From: Gracilaria gracilis | Lineage: Eukaryota; Rhodophyta; Florideophyceae; Gracilariales; Gracilariaceae | NCBI GenBank assembly: GCA_030374805.1 | Contig: JARGSG010000015.1 | Span: forward strand, 62,001 to 126,000 | Direction of reading: 5' to 3' | Length of the DNA: 64,000 bases | Part shown: positions 1-9,700 of the stretch, piece after piece | Position numbering within the stretch: position 1 is the stretch's first letter | Layout: each line of letters starts with the position of its first letter | Made by a program: the position numbers and the translations under genes | The notes under the pieces: generated by a model | Told to the model about the DNA's origin: nothing | What the model saw: the letters and a program-made list of their open reading frames with translations, nothing else | The model's database searches: none

Positions 1-150
1 GCTAGGGCTCTCTTTGAACTAGCCCCCCGTTCTATATCCGCCAACTGAGTTTCAGTCTTCATTCAACACTATTATATACCCAGAAAATTATTCTTATTGG
101 GGGACTGTTGGTAACGGCGAGCACGTGAAAGCTATTGGAGACCGCCCAGG
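1..150 (+). mobile_element. possible 3' end of an LTR element: polypurine tract plus LTR start
   Basis: A purine-rich run ATTGGGGGAC (96-105) is followed directly by TGTTGGTAACGG, starting at 106. A G-rich tract abutting TGTTGG is the usual junction of a polypurine tract and 3' LTR in copia-type elements. No coding sequence of such an element is visible in the first 95 bases, and I could not find the other end of the LTR or a target duplication. It may equally be chance. Confidence 0.25.
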
Positions 151-1390
151 CGCGACTGAAAATCGTCTCACCCTCCCCTCCGTGCTGTTGCGGACTATGC
201 GTCTGGGTACTGTATCGCGCCATAGGCAGCTCCGGATATGAGTGAATTCCAATAGATGTCGAACAGCGCTATTCATATTCTATCGTAACAGGGGATTGGA
301 GTTGTATGATGTCGAATCTTCGTTAGGTGTCATATAAATTTTGAACGCATGGCCAAAAGATGTTTATAGCTCGTCTCACAACTACCCGCACAGCTCTTCA
401 ATAACGTTCCAGTTCCGAGTGATGAACGATCAACAATCGGGGAGGATGAGGCCCTCATACTCTGTGATTCCTCTGCCGCTCCTGATTCATGTGCATGCGC
501 GGATAATCGATCAACATATTATTGACCGTTGCTCTGAGATAGATACAAGGGTAAGAGACATGCTGTTGCAAACCTCAAGTTTTCTGTCTCGTGTCACCTG
601 AGCGTCATCGTCGTCTCTCCTGCAAAGAAGTACACAACGCTCCCTCTCTGCGACTGGCGTTACTTGCTGCACAGAGCAGACCTTCCTTTCGGTCAGGGTT
701 GTTTGCTCATACTCTTCAATCTACTCAGCCGTCTGTTTCTTTGCCATTTTGTGCTATTTCATACTTTGTGTTTTGGGCCTTCGTTGCTTCCGGGCTCGTC
801 GTCATCATGAGTCGCCTCATCACTACACGTTTTTCTGTAAGTATAAGCTCTTCGTGCTTGTCATGAGAAACTAGAAAAGCAGGAGTTGCGTCTTCTTCGT
901 CAGCAACTCACCCGGAGATTAGTTCTGTTTATACAGCCATTTCGGTCGTAGATACGCGACGACTCCTTGGTGAGTGAATACCAACTGCGCTGATTTCACC
1001 CCGTTTCTGTCGATCCTGTTTCAAACTGTTTGCTTACAACATTCTTGGCCTTTTGGTGTCGTGCAGACCAGTAAAGGGGTTTCGCCAACTGTCTGGAAAC
1101 GCTGCCAATGTGCCTGTTTTCTTCCTCTGTCACGTTCTGCGTAAGTTCGTGTTCGAAAAGCTTTAAGAGATTGACTACTTTTTTTGCATTGACTGAGGTC
1201 TGGAAAAACTCTCCTCATTGATATGCCACGTCTTCATCTCGTAGGCAATGCCTATCCAAGGTCCCACATAAACTTTATTTCGATAACGTCGATGCTGCCG
1301 TCAACGGTAACTTTTCAAAAATTTGGCACCCGAGTATACTGTACAACACCTTTGCCAGCACGTTAAGTCGTAGCACATACCGCACGCCGA
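151..1390. other. non-coding stretch, no supported gene
   Basis: Short open frames occur on both strands, but none has a recognisable domain, composition or start context. If the TGTTGG at 106 is an LTR start, part of this stretch would be LTR. Nothing else is supported. Confidence 0.4.
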
Positions 1391-1400
1391 CCAGCCAAGA

Positions 1401-1474
1401 GCACCGGAGTTGCTCAGTTGTTTCATGGGCCCTGATATTTGCAGTGGTCGCGGGTTCGAGTCCTGCCTGGTGCA
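1401..1474 (+). tRNA. tRNA-like sequence, probably a pseudogene or SINE head
   Basis: This 74-base stretch begins GCACCGG and ends CTGGTGC plus A; the two 7-mers pair fully, allowing one G-T. The T arm GCGGG-TTCGAGT-CCTGC pairs, and it contains a perfect RNA polymerase III B box (GGTTCGAGTCC). A D-stem GCTC/GGGC is present, but there are four rather than two bases between acceptor and D-stem, and the anticodon stem is imperfect (CTG/CAG core around ATATTTG, nominal anticodon ATT). It is therefore more likely a tRNA-derived repeat than a working tRNA gene. Its 5' half recurs at 1697. Confidence 0.4.
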
Positions 1475-1499
1475 CCCTGTACTCAGCTGCTACGACGTT

Positions 1500-1668
1500 A
1501 ACACGGTGCTCCCGTGTATAAAGAAGCCTGAACACGGTGCTCCCGTGTATAAAGAAAAGCCTGGACACGCTCCTCCCGTGTATAAAGAAAAGCCTGGACA
1601 CGATCCTCCCCGTGTATAAAGAAGCCGGAGCACGATGACCTCGTGCATAAAGGAGCCATGAGATATTT
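1500..1668 (+). repeat. tandem array of about five 31-33 bp hairpin/TATAAA units
   Basis: The unit is roughly ACACGGTGCTCCCGTGT followed by ATAAAGAA and AGCCTGG. ACACGG and CCGTGT form an inverted repeat in the better units, and each unit carries a TATAAA or CATAAA. Units drift progressively from left to right. The array lies between the tRNA-like sequence at 1401 and the partial copy of it at 1697. Confidence 0.75.
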
Positions 1669-1696
1669 GTCGTAACACATCTTATTTACAGGGGAA

Positions 1697-1729
1697 CCAG
1701 CTAAGAGCGCCGGAACTGCTCGGTTTTTT
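1697..1729 (+). repeat. partial second copy of the tRNA-like 5' half
   Basis: The sequence CCAGCTAAGAGCGCCGGAAC and what follows match CCAGCCAAGAGCACCGGAGT at 1391 over about 33 bases with a few transitions. Only the A-box half is present. The two copies flank the hairpin array as direct repeats. Confidence 0.55.
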
Positions 1730-2640
1730 CTAAGGCAACATGTAGGCGATTTACTCGATGATATCTACCTTCGAAGGCAGAGCCTGCGGCATTCTGAAGG
1801 CTATGACAATAACAACACATGTACTAACACGTAAAACAAATATCGTGGTCAAATCTTTTTGAAAGCTAAGCAATACATTTCATTTCTGCGAATACCTTCT
1901 ACTTTAGTTCGAAGAAGCGGTTGGGAAAGTATTCACTAATGAAATCTGGCTTCATGATTCCCATAACCGTTTTTGTAACCGCGGAAAGCTTCATCTGAAG
2001 TTTTGCTGCAGGGGAGCATCATGATAAATTGTCTCGAGCAATTGATCGTAACGAGAATTTCTGCTACCCATGGTAATCATTCCGTTGAACCGTTGGCTTA
2101 ACCTGACTTGCAAACGCATACTCGGTTTCTACTTCACAGGCTTAACCGTGGGGCGAACATGTGCGATTGTTGCAGTGAATAAGTAGCCCAAAAACACTGG
2201 AAAGCAGTAGATGGATGGATGCTGTTTCCAAACGAGAGGACCCTCGTGAATCGTAGTGGTTAGTACCGTACGATCAGGCTAGCTAACATGAATTAAAGCG
2301 ACCGCTACGAAGCAATCTGAAACACAGTTTAGCACGCACAATATTCACTCAATTCAATGCTGGTACAAAACAAGTCACGGAGTCTCCCTTTTAGGAGTGC
2401 GTGTCCAGAAAATTCAAGAGTGTATACAGGTACGATACGTACTACAAACTTCATAGCACAAAGCCTGCATAACACATCGATTTCCTTTCTGAAATGCTTA
2501 TGGAAAGCAACTGCGATGAGATGAAGATTTTCTAACGCATGTACGCAGTGACATCTACCCAGCCGCTGACTTGAGTGCATGATTTGGTTCTCGGTTGTGA
2601 CAGAAGTCAAATTCACCCCCGACCCCACGACTCAAACTGC
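1730..2640. other. non-coding stretch upstream of the first host gene
   Basis: No open frame on either strand has a recognisable domain or plausible start. Nothing beyond ordinary AT/GC-balanced intergenic sequence is visible until the TATA box at 2641. Confidence 0.4.
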
Positions 2641-2648
2641 TATATAAG
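2641..2648 (+). promoter_or_regulatory. TATA box of the orphan basic-protein gene
   Basis: TATATAAG lies about 145 bases before the ATG at 2786. It is followed by a pyrimidine-rich leader containing CTTCAGTCTTCTCCCGTCTTC and TTTATCCTTTCTTACAAG. The start codon sits in AAAATGA, a good eukaryotic context. Confidence 0.55.
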
Positions 2649-2785
2649 CGCAGCATCAACAGCCTCGTTCGTCGTACGCTCTACGTCCACCGCGCACAAA
2701 CGTCTTCAGTCTTCTCCCGTCTTCTTCACACGTACTATTTTCGATAAGTTTTCGCTGAGTTCTTTATCCTTTCTTACAAGCTAAA

Positions 2786-3481
2786 ATGACAAGCGTTGCA
2801 ATTGGAAACCAGGCTTCACCCACTTCAGTCCATGCTTTGCCTCAACCCGTTCTCCACACGAAGGAGAGTAAAACGATTAAAGAAAACCCAAGTACTTCGG
2901 AAATCTCTGCAACCCAAAAAGTGCCCGACACTATCATACTCGGAAACACCGTTGCTCAGAGGGCCTCGCAATTCGGTGGTCTTTATAGTGCACTGGCTAA
3001 GTCACCAGTCGTACCGTTGACAGAAACTGGCACATCTTCTCTAGAAAGCTCTTCTAAACCGTCGACCCTCCCTGACAGGTCGCTGGGAACGCAAAATCTG
3101 AAGGTGAACCCGCCGGCTGTTGGGCCAAACAGCTCAGTGGTCCCCAACAAGCTCGGCAACATTGTACAGATATCAAAAGAATATGGTGAATTGCACATAC
3201 CATCGCCAACGTCACCAGCCACGCCCAGGGCAGGTGAAGTGCCTCCTCCGAATACAGGGGGGGAAAGCTTTGGGGTTCGAACTTTGAAGAAGTTTAAGTC
3301 GTTGAATTCCATTTTGAGTCGAAGAGGTTCTGGTGAGGCCGATAACACACCCAGAAGAACAATGTCGGGCCCGGGGCGGCTCTCCAAAGGATTCCGAGCG
3401 TTTAAAGAATCTACAGTTCGGGGCTTGAAGAGGCTTGCTTCTGCGGGAAGAGTCAGAAGCAGAGCTGATGAAAACCAGTAG
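2786..3481 (+). CDS. orphan Ser/Thr/Pro-rich protein with basic C-terminus
   Basis: This is a 231-residue open frame with an ATG in a good context (AAAATGA) behind a TATA box. I do not recognise the family. The N-terminal two thirds are rich in Ser, Thr, Pro and Lys and look disordered. From about residue 165 the protein becomes strongly basic, with clusters such as RTLKKFKSLNSILSRRG, a PRRTMSGPGRL stretch and a GLKRLASAGRVRSRA tail. RRTMS and KRLAS resemble basophilic kinase sites. There is no signal peptide, membrane segment or known domain. It is convergent with the WDR55 gene, with about 350 bases between stop codons. Composition suggests a nucleic-acid- or membrane-binding tail, but function is unknown. 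It is probably a real gene because of its clean start, TATA box and length. Confidence 0.65.
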   Translation: MTSVAIGNQASPTSVHALPQPVLHTKESKTIKENPSTSEISATQKVPDTIILGNTVAQRASQFGGLYSALAKSPVVPLTETGTSSLESSSKPSTLPDRSLGTQNLKVNPPAVGPNSSVVPNKLGNIVQISKEYGELHIPSPTSPATPRAGEVPPPNTGGESFGVRTLKKFKSLNSILSRRGSGEADNTPRRTMSGPGRLSKGFRAFKESTVRGLKRLASAGRVRSRADENQ

Positions 3482-3832
3482 CGGGTTTCGTACCACTTTC
3501 GTTAGGATTTCCATAAGTAGGTGATAGATGGTAGAAAATGGGCCATAGAGTCTAGAGTTCGAAAGCTGTAGAAGGCTACCAGACTTTCTCAGATTCTATG
3601 GCTACAATCCACACCAGTCGCACGATGTGCGCTAATGTATAGATATTGTAGGTCAACATGAGTAAGGTAATAACATATCAGACGGGTTGTAAATGTCGTA
3701 CACCGTTCTTTGAAGTTACCAGAAATTCGAACCACAGCGGCGGTTCGAAAGGAAAGCGAGTCATGCTCATTTTGTTTTAGAATGTTGTAGCAACGCAGGC
3801 TCCGGCATCGAACTGTATCGCGTGACCTTCAA
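3482..3832. other. intergenic gap between convergent genes
   Basis: This stretch separates the stop codons of the orphan gene and of WDR55 and must hold both 3' ends. I see no canonical AATAAA on either strand and no other feature. Confidence 0.5.
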
Positions 3833-5155
3833 CTAAAGACCTTCGAAGAAACTGGGTTGATCTGCTTTCTTTTTATCATCGTCAAACCCCTTTCGCCTTC
3901 GCTTCTTCTTTCTAGATGAACCTGATACCTCAGCTTCACCTCCACTGTTCTCTTGATCGTCTTGTTTCAAATCTACCTCTCGACTTTTTCTCTCAGTGTC
4001 AACTTGTTCTGTTGGATTTCCTTCGGCTAAACCGCTTCCGTCGCAAAACTGTATGCCTGAGCCATGGCCCAAAAGTGCAAAAACTGGTACGTTCAACCCC
4101 CTCATCCTAACCATGTCTTCTACCGGCCATCTCTCCTCTTTTCGTTTCTTCTTCTTTTTCTTTTTTCCAAGAGAGTCTAAGGAATCAAACTTTGATTCTT
4201 CTGTGTGTACAGGATAGTCAAGTACTCCAACCAGCTTTCGACTTGGTACATCAATTATCCGAATGATGCCATCGCTGCTCGCTGAAATAATAACGTCCTC
4301 ATCTTCTTCCCAAGGCAAGACCACGTTGACAGCTTCGGGGTGTCCGTAGAATCTGTCGACATGAGCAGCCGAGTCGGGATCACAAGAGTCATCCATGAAA
4401 CGCAGATTGTATAGATTTAGAGGTCCAGTCAGCGTGCCTGCGACAGCCAGAGAATGTTTTGGAAGCACAGCCAGAGAAAGCAGATCTTCTTGAAAGGAGT
4501 CAAACGCGTATTGCAGTTTCAGCTTCGGCTTTGGTGGAAAGCGAAGATCGTAAGCGCAAAGAGTTCCATCTCCAGATGTTACCAGGAACGCATCCTTGTC
4601 AAATGCACAGACCGGTGCAATTGCAGATATATAGTCCGCTTGTTCAAGACATGAGCATGTTGATCCTCCGAGAGTTTCACCAGTTCTCACAGCTGCATTT
4701 TGTGATGTCCTTATATCGAAGAGATGAAGGCCACCGCAGTCGTCGCCCACCAGAAAAGAAGATTCATCTAGAACCCAGAAAGTAGTGGCAGTTCGGGGGT
4801 TCCCTTCCTCGTCGTTGGGAAGCTGTTTGGTTTCTAGCGGCGTTGTCCTTGACACATCAAACGTAAGAAGCTTCCCCTTGGAGGAGGCAACGACAAAATT
4901 TTCGGAACCATGAAAAGTTGTTTGTATGCATGAGTTTTCAATAGTATACAGTTCTTTCTGCATGTGTTGGGGTCCATTTGCTCCACACGTTGAAGAAAAA
5001 ACATTCAAAACCACTTCTCCTTCCGAAAACCCCGAGAGCAAGGATGGTTTTGATGGATGAGCAGCGACGCAGATCGGTGCGTACTTGAGCTCGAGGTACC
5101 ATTCCTCAACCGAAGAATTCTCAGGGTATGAATTAGGAGTGCCATCTTGGGTCAT
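3833..5155 (-). CDS. WDR55: WD-repeat protein WDR55/JIP5, rRNA processing
   Basis: The product is a 440-residue WD40 beta-propeller of the WDR55/Jip5 family, nucleolar proteins needed for ribosomal RNA maturation. Seen directly: an N-terminal blade APICVAAHPSKPSLLSGFSE, later blades with GDDCGGLHLFDIRTS, TSGDGTLCAYDLRF, AVAGTLTGPLNLYNLRF and ISASSDGIIRIIDVPSRKLV, then a lysine-rich loop (KKKKKKRKEERWP). The tail holds RKKKRRRKGFDDDKKK, a likely nuclear/nucleolar signal, and ends SFFEGL, like the F-F-x-x-L end of the family. The first ATG is at 5155; the frame stays open upstream to a stop at 5225-5227 but has no earlier ATG. Length fits the family (about 380-490). A divergent TATA-containing region of about 540 bases separates it from IspD. 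Confidence 0.9.
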   Translation of the reverse strand: MTQDGTPNSYPENSSVEEWYLELKYAPICVAAHPSKPSLLSGFSEGEVVLNVFSSTCGANGPQHMQKELYTIENSCIQTTFHGSENFVVASSKGKLLTFDVSRTTPLETKQLPNDEEGNPRTATTFWVLDESSFLVGDDCGGLHLFDIRTSQNAAVRTGETLGGSTCSCLEQADYISAIAPVCAFDKDAFLVTSGDGTLCAYDLRFPPKPKLKLQYAFDSFQEDLLSLAVLPKHSLAVAGTLTGPLNLYNLRFMDDSCDPDSAAHVDRFYGHPEAVNVVLPWEEDEDVIISASSDGIIRIIDVPSRKLVGVLDYPVHTEESKFDSLDSLGKKKKKKKRKEERWPVEDMVRMRGLNVPVFALLGHGSGIQFCDGSGLAEGNPTEQVDTERKSREVDLKQDDQENSGGEAEVSGSSRKKKRRRKGFDDDKKKADQPSFFEGL

Positions 5156-5693
5156 CTCGGAAGAGTTTGGCTCCTTCACAAGGCACTTTTCATCAGGGCA
5201 TCTGTACTCAAGTTGGCTCAGGTGCTATTCTATCTCGACAAAGCAATTTGGGATTAAGACGTGATTGCCTTATAGTTGAGAGTGGCGGTACGTATATAAA
5301 GTAAAGTACTACGGAAACGATTAACGAATGTGGGCCATGCGAGCGGCGGCGGAGAGAAACCTCGAAAGTGGCCCTTTTGAGCACGAAGTCTGGCACGACA
5401 TGGTATTTCGAGAAAAACAAAATGCAACATGAGCCACAAAGTAGAACTCCTACCGTGGTAGCGTTTACCCTTAACTCGCCTCCTGATTTTCCTTACCCTG
5501 TGCTTGCTCTTGTTCTTCGTGGAATGTTTTGCTTGTAATTCGCTCATAGTGCTTCGTCAAGTGAAGTTGCAAATACGTAATCGCCACTGTGGCTCTTGCT
5601 TCAGAAGGGTTCTGTCTGTAAGAAGTACAGGTGATCAACCGTGCCATTCTCTAAAAGGCATTCTATCTTCATTGCGGCTGCGACGAGGCCAAG
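5156..5693. promoter_or_regulatory. divergent promoter region of WDR55 and IspD
   Basis: The stretch lies between the two divergent start codons. TATATAAA at 5293-5300 (reverse TTTATATA) sits about 140 bases before the WDR55 ATG, the same spacing seen for the TATA box of the gene at 2786, and about 400 bases before the IspD ATG. I infer that it mainly serves WDR55. No second clear TATA box near IspD is visible. Confidence 0.45.
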
Positions 5694-6605
5694 ATGGTTG
5701 TTCAGTCAATGAAAGGGTTTCTGATGATGGATTGTGCTACATTTGTCTCACCTGCGTTGATTCGTCCTCAATTGGACCGACCTAGCGAAAACCGCATGCG
5801 AAGAAAAAGGATGCGTTATAAACCATGCCAACCGAGACGACGAACGTCTGTTATCGATGTGAACAGGAGGGCAAACGTCTCTATGGCGTCGTCGGTTTCA
5901 AAAGTTGGAGATGTGTCCGTGATCCTCTTGGCCGGTGGCACAGGAAGCAGAATGAAAGCAGATCGCCCGAAGCAATTCTTGGAGTTGGCTGGGAAGCCCG
6001 TCGTAGAGCATTCGCTTCTTTTGTTTGCATTAATGCCCGAAGTGAAACAACTCGTACTAGTGATGGATAAATCTTACCAGGAAGATTTCGAACCTTTTGG
6101 AAACCGAGTAGACTGTGAATTAGTATTTGCCGAGCCTGGAAATGAGCGTCAAGACTCTGTCTACAATGGCCTGTGTAAAGTTATGGAATCAGCTAGCCTT
6201 GTGTGCGTCCATGACTCAGCGAGACCATTGGTGAGTGAAGAAAACATTCGAAAAGTTCTTCGTGATGGAGCGGATCACGGGGCGGCTGTCCTAGGAGTGC
6301 CATCAAAAGCCACAATCAAGGAAAGTGTTGACGGAGAGTTTGTTCTTCGTACCATTCCTCGAAAGCGTCTCTGGGAAATTCAAACACCGCAGGTTATCAA
6401 ACCAGACTTGTTGATGAAGGGCTTTGTGAAGGTTCGTCAAGACAAACTAGAAGTTACAGACGACGTCTCCATTGTGGAGCAATTGGGAGAACCGGTCAAG
6501 ATCACTTTAGGAGAATACACAAATATCAAGCTAACGACCCCGGAGGATATGGATATAGCGGAAGCGATTCTAAGAGATAGGGCGCGGGCTAGAGCATTGA
6601 TGTGA
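5694..6605 (+). CDS. ispD: 2-C-methyl-D-erythritol 4-phosphate cytidylyltransferase, plastid
   Basis: The 303-residue protein catalyses CTP + MEP to CDP-methylerythritol + PPi, the third step of the plastid MEP isoprenoid pathway. The GT-A nucleotidyltransferase signature LLAGGTGSRMKADRPKQFLE is at residues 78-97. It is followed by the metal/substrate motif CVHDSARPLV, by GVPSKATIKES, by RKRLWEIQTPQ (Arg and Gln-Thr-Pro-Gln of the active site) and by EVTDDVSIVE and NIKLTTPEDM near the C-terminus. The bacterial enzyme is about 235 residues, so the first 65-70 residues are extra. They are rich in Arg, Ser and Pro, with an early Phe (KGFLMM), as expected of a red-algal plastid transit peptide. 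The ATG at 5694 gives the longest product; Met64 could start a cytosolic-length form. No intron is visible. It is convergent with the Rab3GAP gene, 160 bases away. Confidence 0.93.
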   Translation: MVVQSMKGFLMMDCATFVSPALIRPQLDRPSENRMRRKRMRYKPCQPRRRTSVIDVNRRANVSMASSVSKVGDVSVILLAGGTGSRMKADRPKQFLELAGKPVVEHSLLLFALMPEVKQLVLVMDKSYQEDFEPFGNRVDCELVFAEPGNERQDSVYNGLCKVMESASLVCVHDSARPLVSEENIRKVLRDGADHGAAVLGVPSKATIKESVDGEFVLRTIPRKRLWEIQTPQVIKPDLLMKGFVKVRQDKLEVTDDVSIVEQLGEPVKITLGEYTNIKLTTPEDMDIAEAILRDRARARALM

Positions 6606-6764
6606 GTCAATTTCGTTTCTTGATAATTGTTCCTAGTTAAAGAACTTCGTCTCGTCAGTTAGTTCAAGACTACAATAAGGAGTTTGGATCTCTGTAGCTA
6701 CAGTGTACAGTAAGATGTGGTCATCCTTAGGACACCTTAAGTCATGGCTCTAGTTTCTTGGGAT

Positions 6765-9700
6765 CTACGATAAGCTCTCTGATGCGTCGAAGAATTCGTC
6801 CTCGTTGCTTCCAACCTCATTTTCGGCACCTGGGGTGTCATTGGCGTCCGGAAGAACTTTGTCTTCACGCGTTTCTTGAATATCTTTCAAGTCGACTGTC
6901 GCCACTTTCATGTCGTCCAGGTCATGTGACGCAGTCGGGGCAACCATTTTCTGACTACGAGCCGCTTGTGAATCAAGCTCCAACAAAGCTGACAACGCTT
7001 CAGCCAGTTGTAGGCAGCGCACAGCATCAACTGAAGAATCCGCGATATATGTATGTGCATTTAGAAGTAGAGCACGCATCTCTCTCATTCGGCGATCTCG
7101 AGAGCTTGGAGATTCTCTTTCTTTTGTTTGTTCTTCACTTCCTTGTGTCGCTAAAATCCATGTTAACACCCCCGATGGCAAAACCTTTGAACCTTCTTTG
7201 GTGATAAACTCCGCTGCTTTTCGACGACAGGCATGCAATGCTGCCTCGCTGATGGAAGCAAACTGGTGACGGTCGAGGTTCTTTGAAGCTCTCGACGTGT
7301 GAAGAGAAACAATGATATTTCCCGCCCTATTGAAGTCGTTTGCATCAATCAAGCACGTGATTGCATGGCGTTCGGCATCACCTGGGACTCCTGTACACCT
7401 CCGCGCGACGAACTTCTCGTAAACTTCTGGGCTAACTGATGAGCCTCTCACAAGCTTGCGATACATGAGCACTTCATCCAGACGAAACAGCGATTCCAAA
7501 AATGTCCTTCGCTCCTCAGGCGCTGAAATATCATTTGCATGCTCCGAGCACAGTCGCATCAGTAGCACCGCGTTCGGAATCGCGCTGGTGGTCTCGCAAG
7601 CATCCGAAATGATCGGATCCACAACATCCGGAGGAAATTGGCCGCACAACCGTGCAATGGCACATCGCAGGGGAGAAGCGTACACGGAAACGTGGGTGTT
7701 GAGCAAGGACAGTATTGGGACGCTAAGGAAGAAAGTGACGAACTGGCGGGTGATCTCCGACTCCGACAAACCAATGAACTCAGTTAACGCAACAAAAACG
7801 TCGGATGTCGCTGGATGTTCCCGCCCTGGAGTGGGTTGACTCACAGAGTCAAGCTCCAAAAGTTTCAAAAAGTACGCCTTGGAGAGCCAGACTCGCTCCG
7901 CATGTTCAAGATCAGGCCGCGGCTGTAATTGATAATCGTTCTTGGCGCGCAGATCCAAAGCCGGTGCAATCGTATGGGAAAGAATGAAACGTTCGCAGTT
8001 AATGAGCTCCGTCTCGGGATTCACCTGCGCGCTCTTCGTTCGCATTGCACGAGAGGATCCGGATCCACCGGTCAGCTCATCGACAGCAAATTCTGCGAGA
8101 CTAGCCCCAAGCTCGTCTTCCAGGAGGCGAGGACCGTACTTGGTCAGCCTAGCTTGTTCACCAGAAAGTTCAAAAGGGATTTCGTCAGCAGCAAGAAGAC
8201 CAAATGCTTCGGCTAGCTTTCGGTGAGCTTCGAATCGAGAGACCAGATCCGTGTTCTTCAGATTCGAAGCGATTTCGGCCGCCTTGGAAGAAACAGCTAC
8301 GTGAATCTCTGTACGAATGTAAGATGTGCAAGTGACGAGTGTAGCCATAAGGTATGCAAGTTTGTAAGCATCGTCTTCCACGCGCTGAAGGCATTCGTAT
8401 GCCACGCTAATACGCCCCTTTCGCACGGCCGCTGTGAAAGAATCGACAAGTTCGACGTTCGGTGCTCGTTGACTGTCAAGGTCGCTTTCCTCATGTGGTC
8501 CGTTTGCCGCATGTTGCGCGCTCTGACCATCTTCACGGATGGCCACACTGTCCGACTCGCGCTCCCTGTCACCATGACTAGTTGTTGGCATATGGCCCTT
8601 TCTAGACTTCATCAATTCATAAAGACTGCCATCTGGCACCACCACAAACACGTGATGAGAAGTGCTCTGAACAAGCACGCTGCCCGGCTCCAGTCGAAAG
8701 GCATCAGTTCGTCGCTGGGCAAGCGGTTGATGCAGCTCCAACACATTCAGTCGCGGCGCGTGCAAAACAAGCAGCGGGCCACCGTGAGCCAACCAAGCAA
8801 TTTGTGCATCTCTGTAACCCTTCAACACGCGCAACACACACAGGTCACGCGGATCTTGCACGAAGATACGCCCCAAGGTATCGCTGGTAGCCAGCAGACT
8901 GCAAGGTAGCGGAGCTGCTACAACGCGCTCCACAATGCGCGTGTTCTGCGGAAGTCGAGCAACGCGCGCGGCAACCTCAGTTTCCAGTGAACGCTTGCGA
9001 ACAAGCCACGCTAGCGCCGGATCGGCAGCTTGCAGTTCCGAGCCACGTGCGGGAAGCGGCGCATCAGCAGGAGGGGCGTCCTGCGCGCCCTTTCTGAACT
9101 GCAACGCCTTGTATATGGCAGAGGCGGCATACACGCCAGCATCCGACGAGAAATCGACGTCATCGGCGACTCGGCGACCACGCTGTAGCACGGCGTTGAC
9201 GGACTTGCGCGCGGTATCACGCATATCACCAATGCTGATGGAGGTGTGCAGCGCCGCAAAGTGGTCCGCCCACGACGCGGAGTGGCGCGCCACGCCAACG
9301 AGCGGCGACAGATCGGGCGGCGACGACGTGTCCGCAGCCGCGCTTGACGAGCCTATGCGCGATAGCAGAAAGCCGCGCGCGGCCGACAAGACGGTGGTAG
9401 CGGCGCGCTTGGCGGCAGCGCGCGCGGAAAAGGCGGCATCGGTAGTGACGGAGTAGGCCACCAGCGGCGGGTCGAGCCCGGCGGCCAGCAGGCGCAGCGG
9501 GGCGTCGGGCGGGGTGGGATCTGGGTCACAGATGGAGGAGGGATCAGTGGCACACGGCGCAACATCCAACACGGCATGCTGCGCGCCCAGGTTCCACAGC
9601 AGCCAATGCGTGCCGTGCAGGTCGTACACGGGCGGGGGCGCGGAGAGCAAAGCGAGAATGTCAGTGGCGGAGATGCGCGCCACGGCGGCGGTCCACGAGT

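Noticed and set aside
1500-1668. CRISPR-like array
   Set aside because: Units are contiguous tandem repeats without spacers, in a eukaryotic nuclear context.
5156-5179. start of WDR55 at a GTG eight codons before the ATG
   Set aside because: Nuclear eukaryotic genes rarely start at GTG; the ATG at 5155 keeps the whole conserved protein.
6758-7204. plus-strand frame overlapping the 3' end of Rab3GAP
   Set aside because: Shadow frame without domain.
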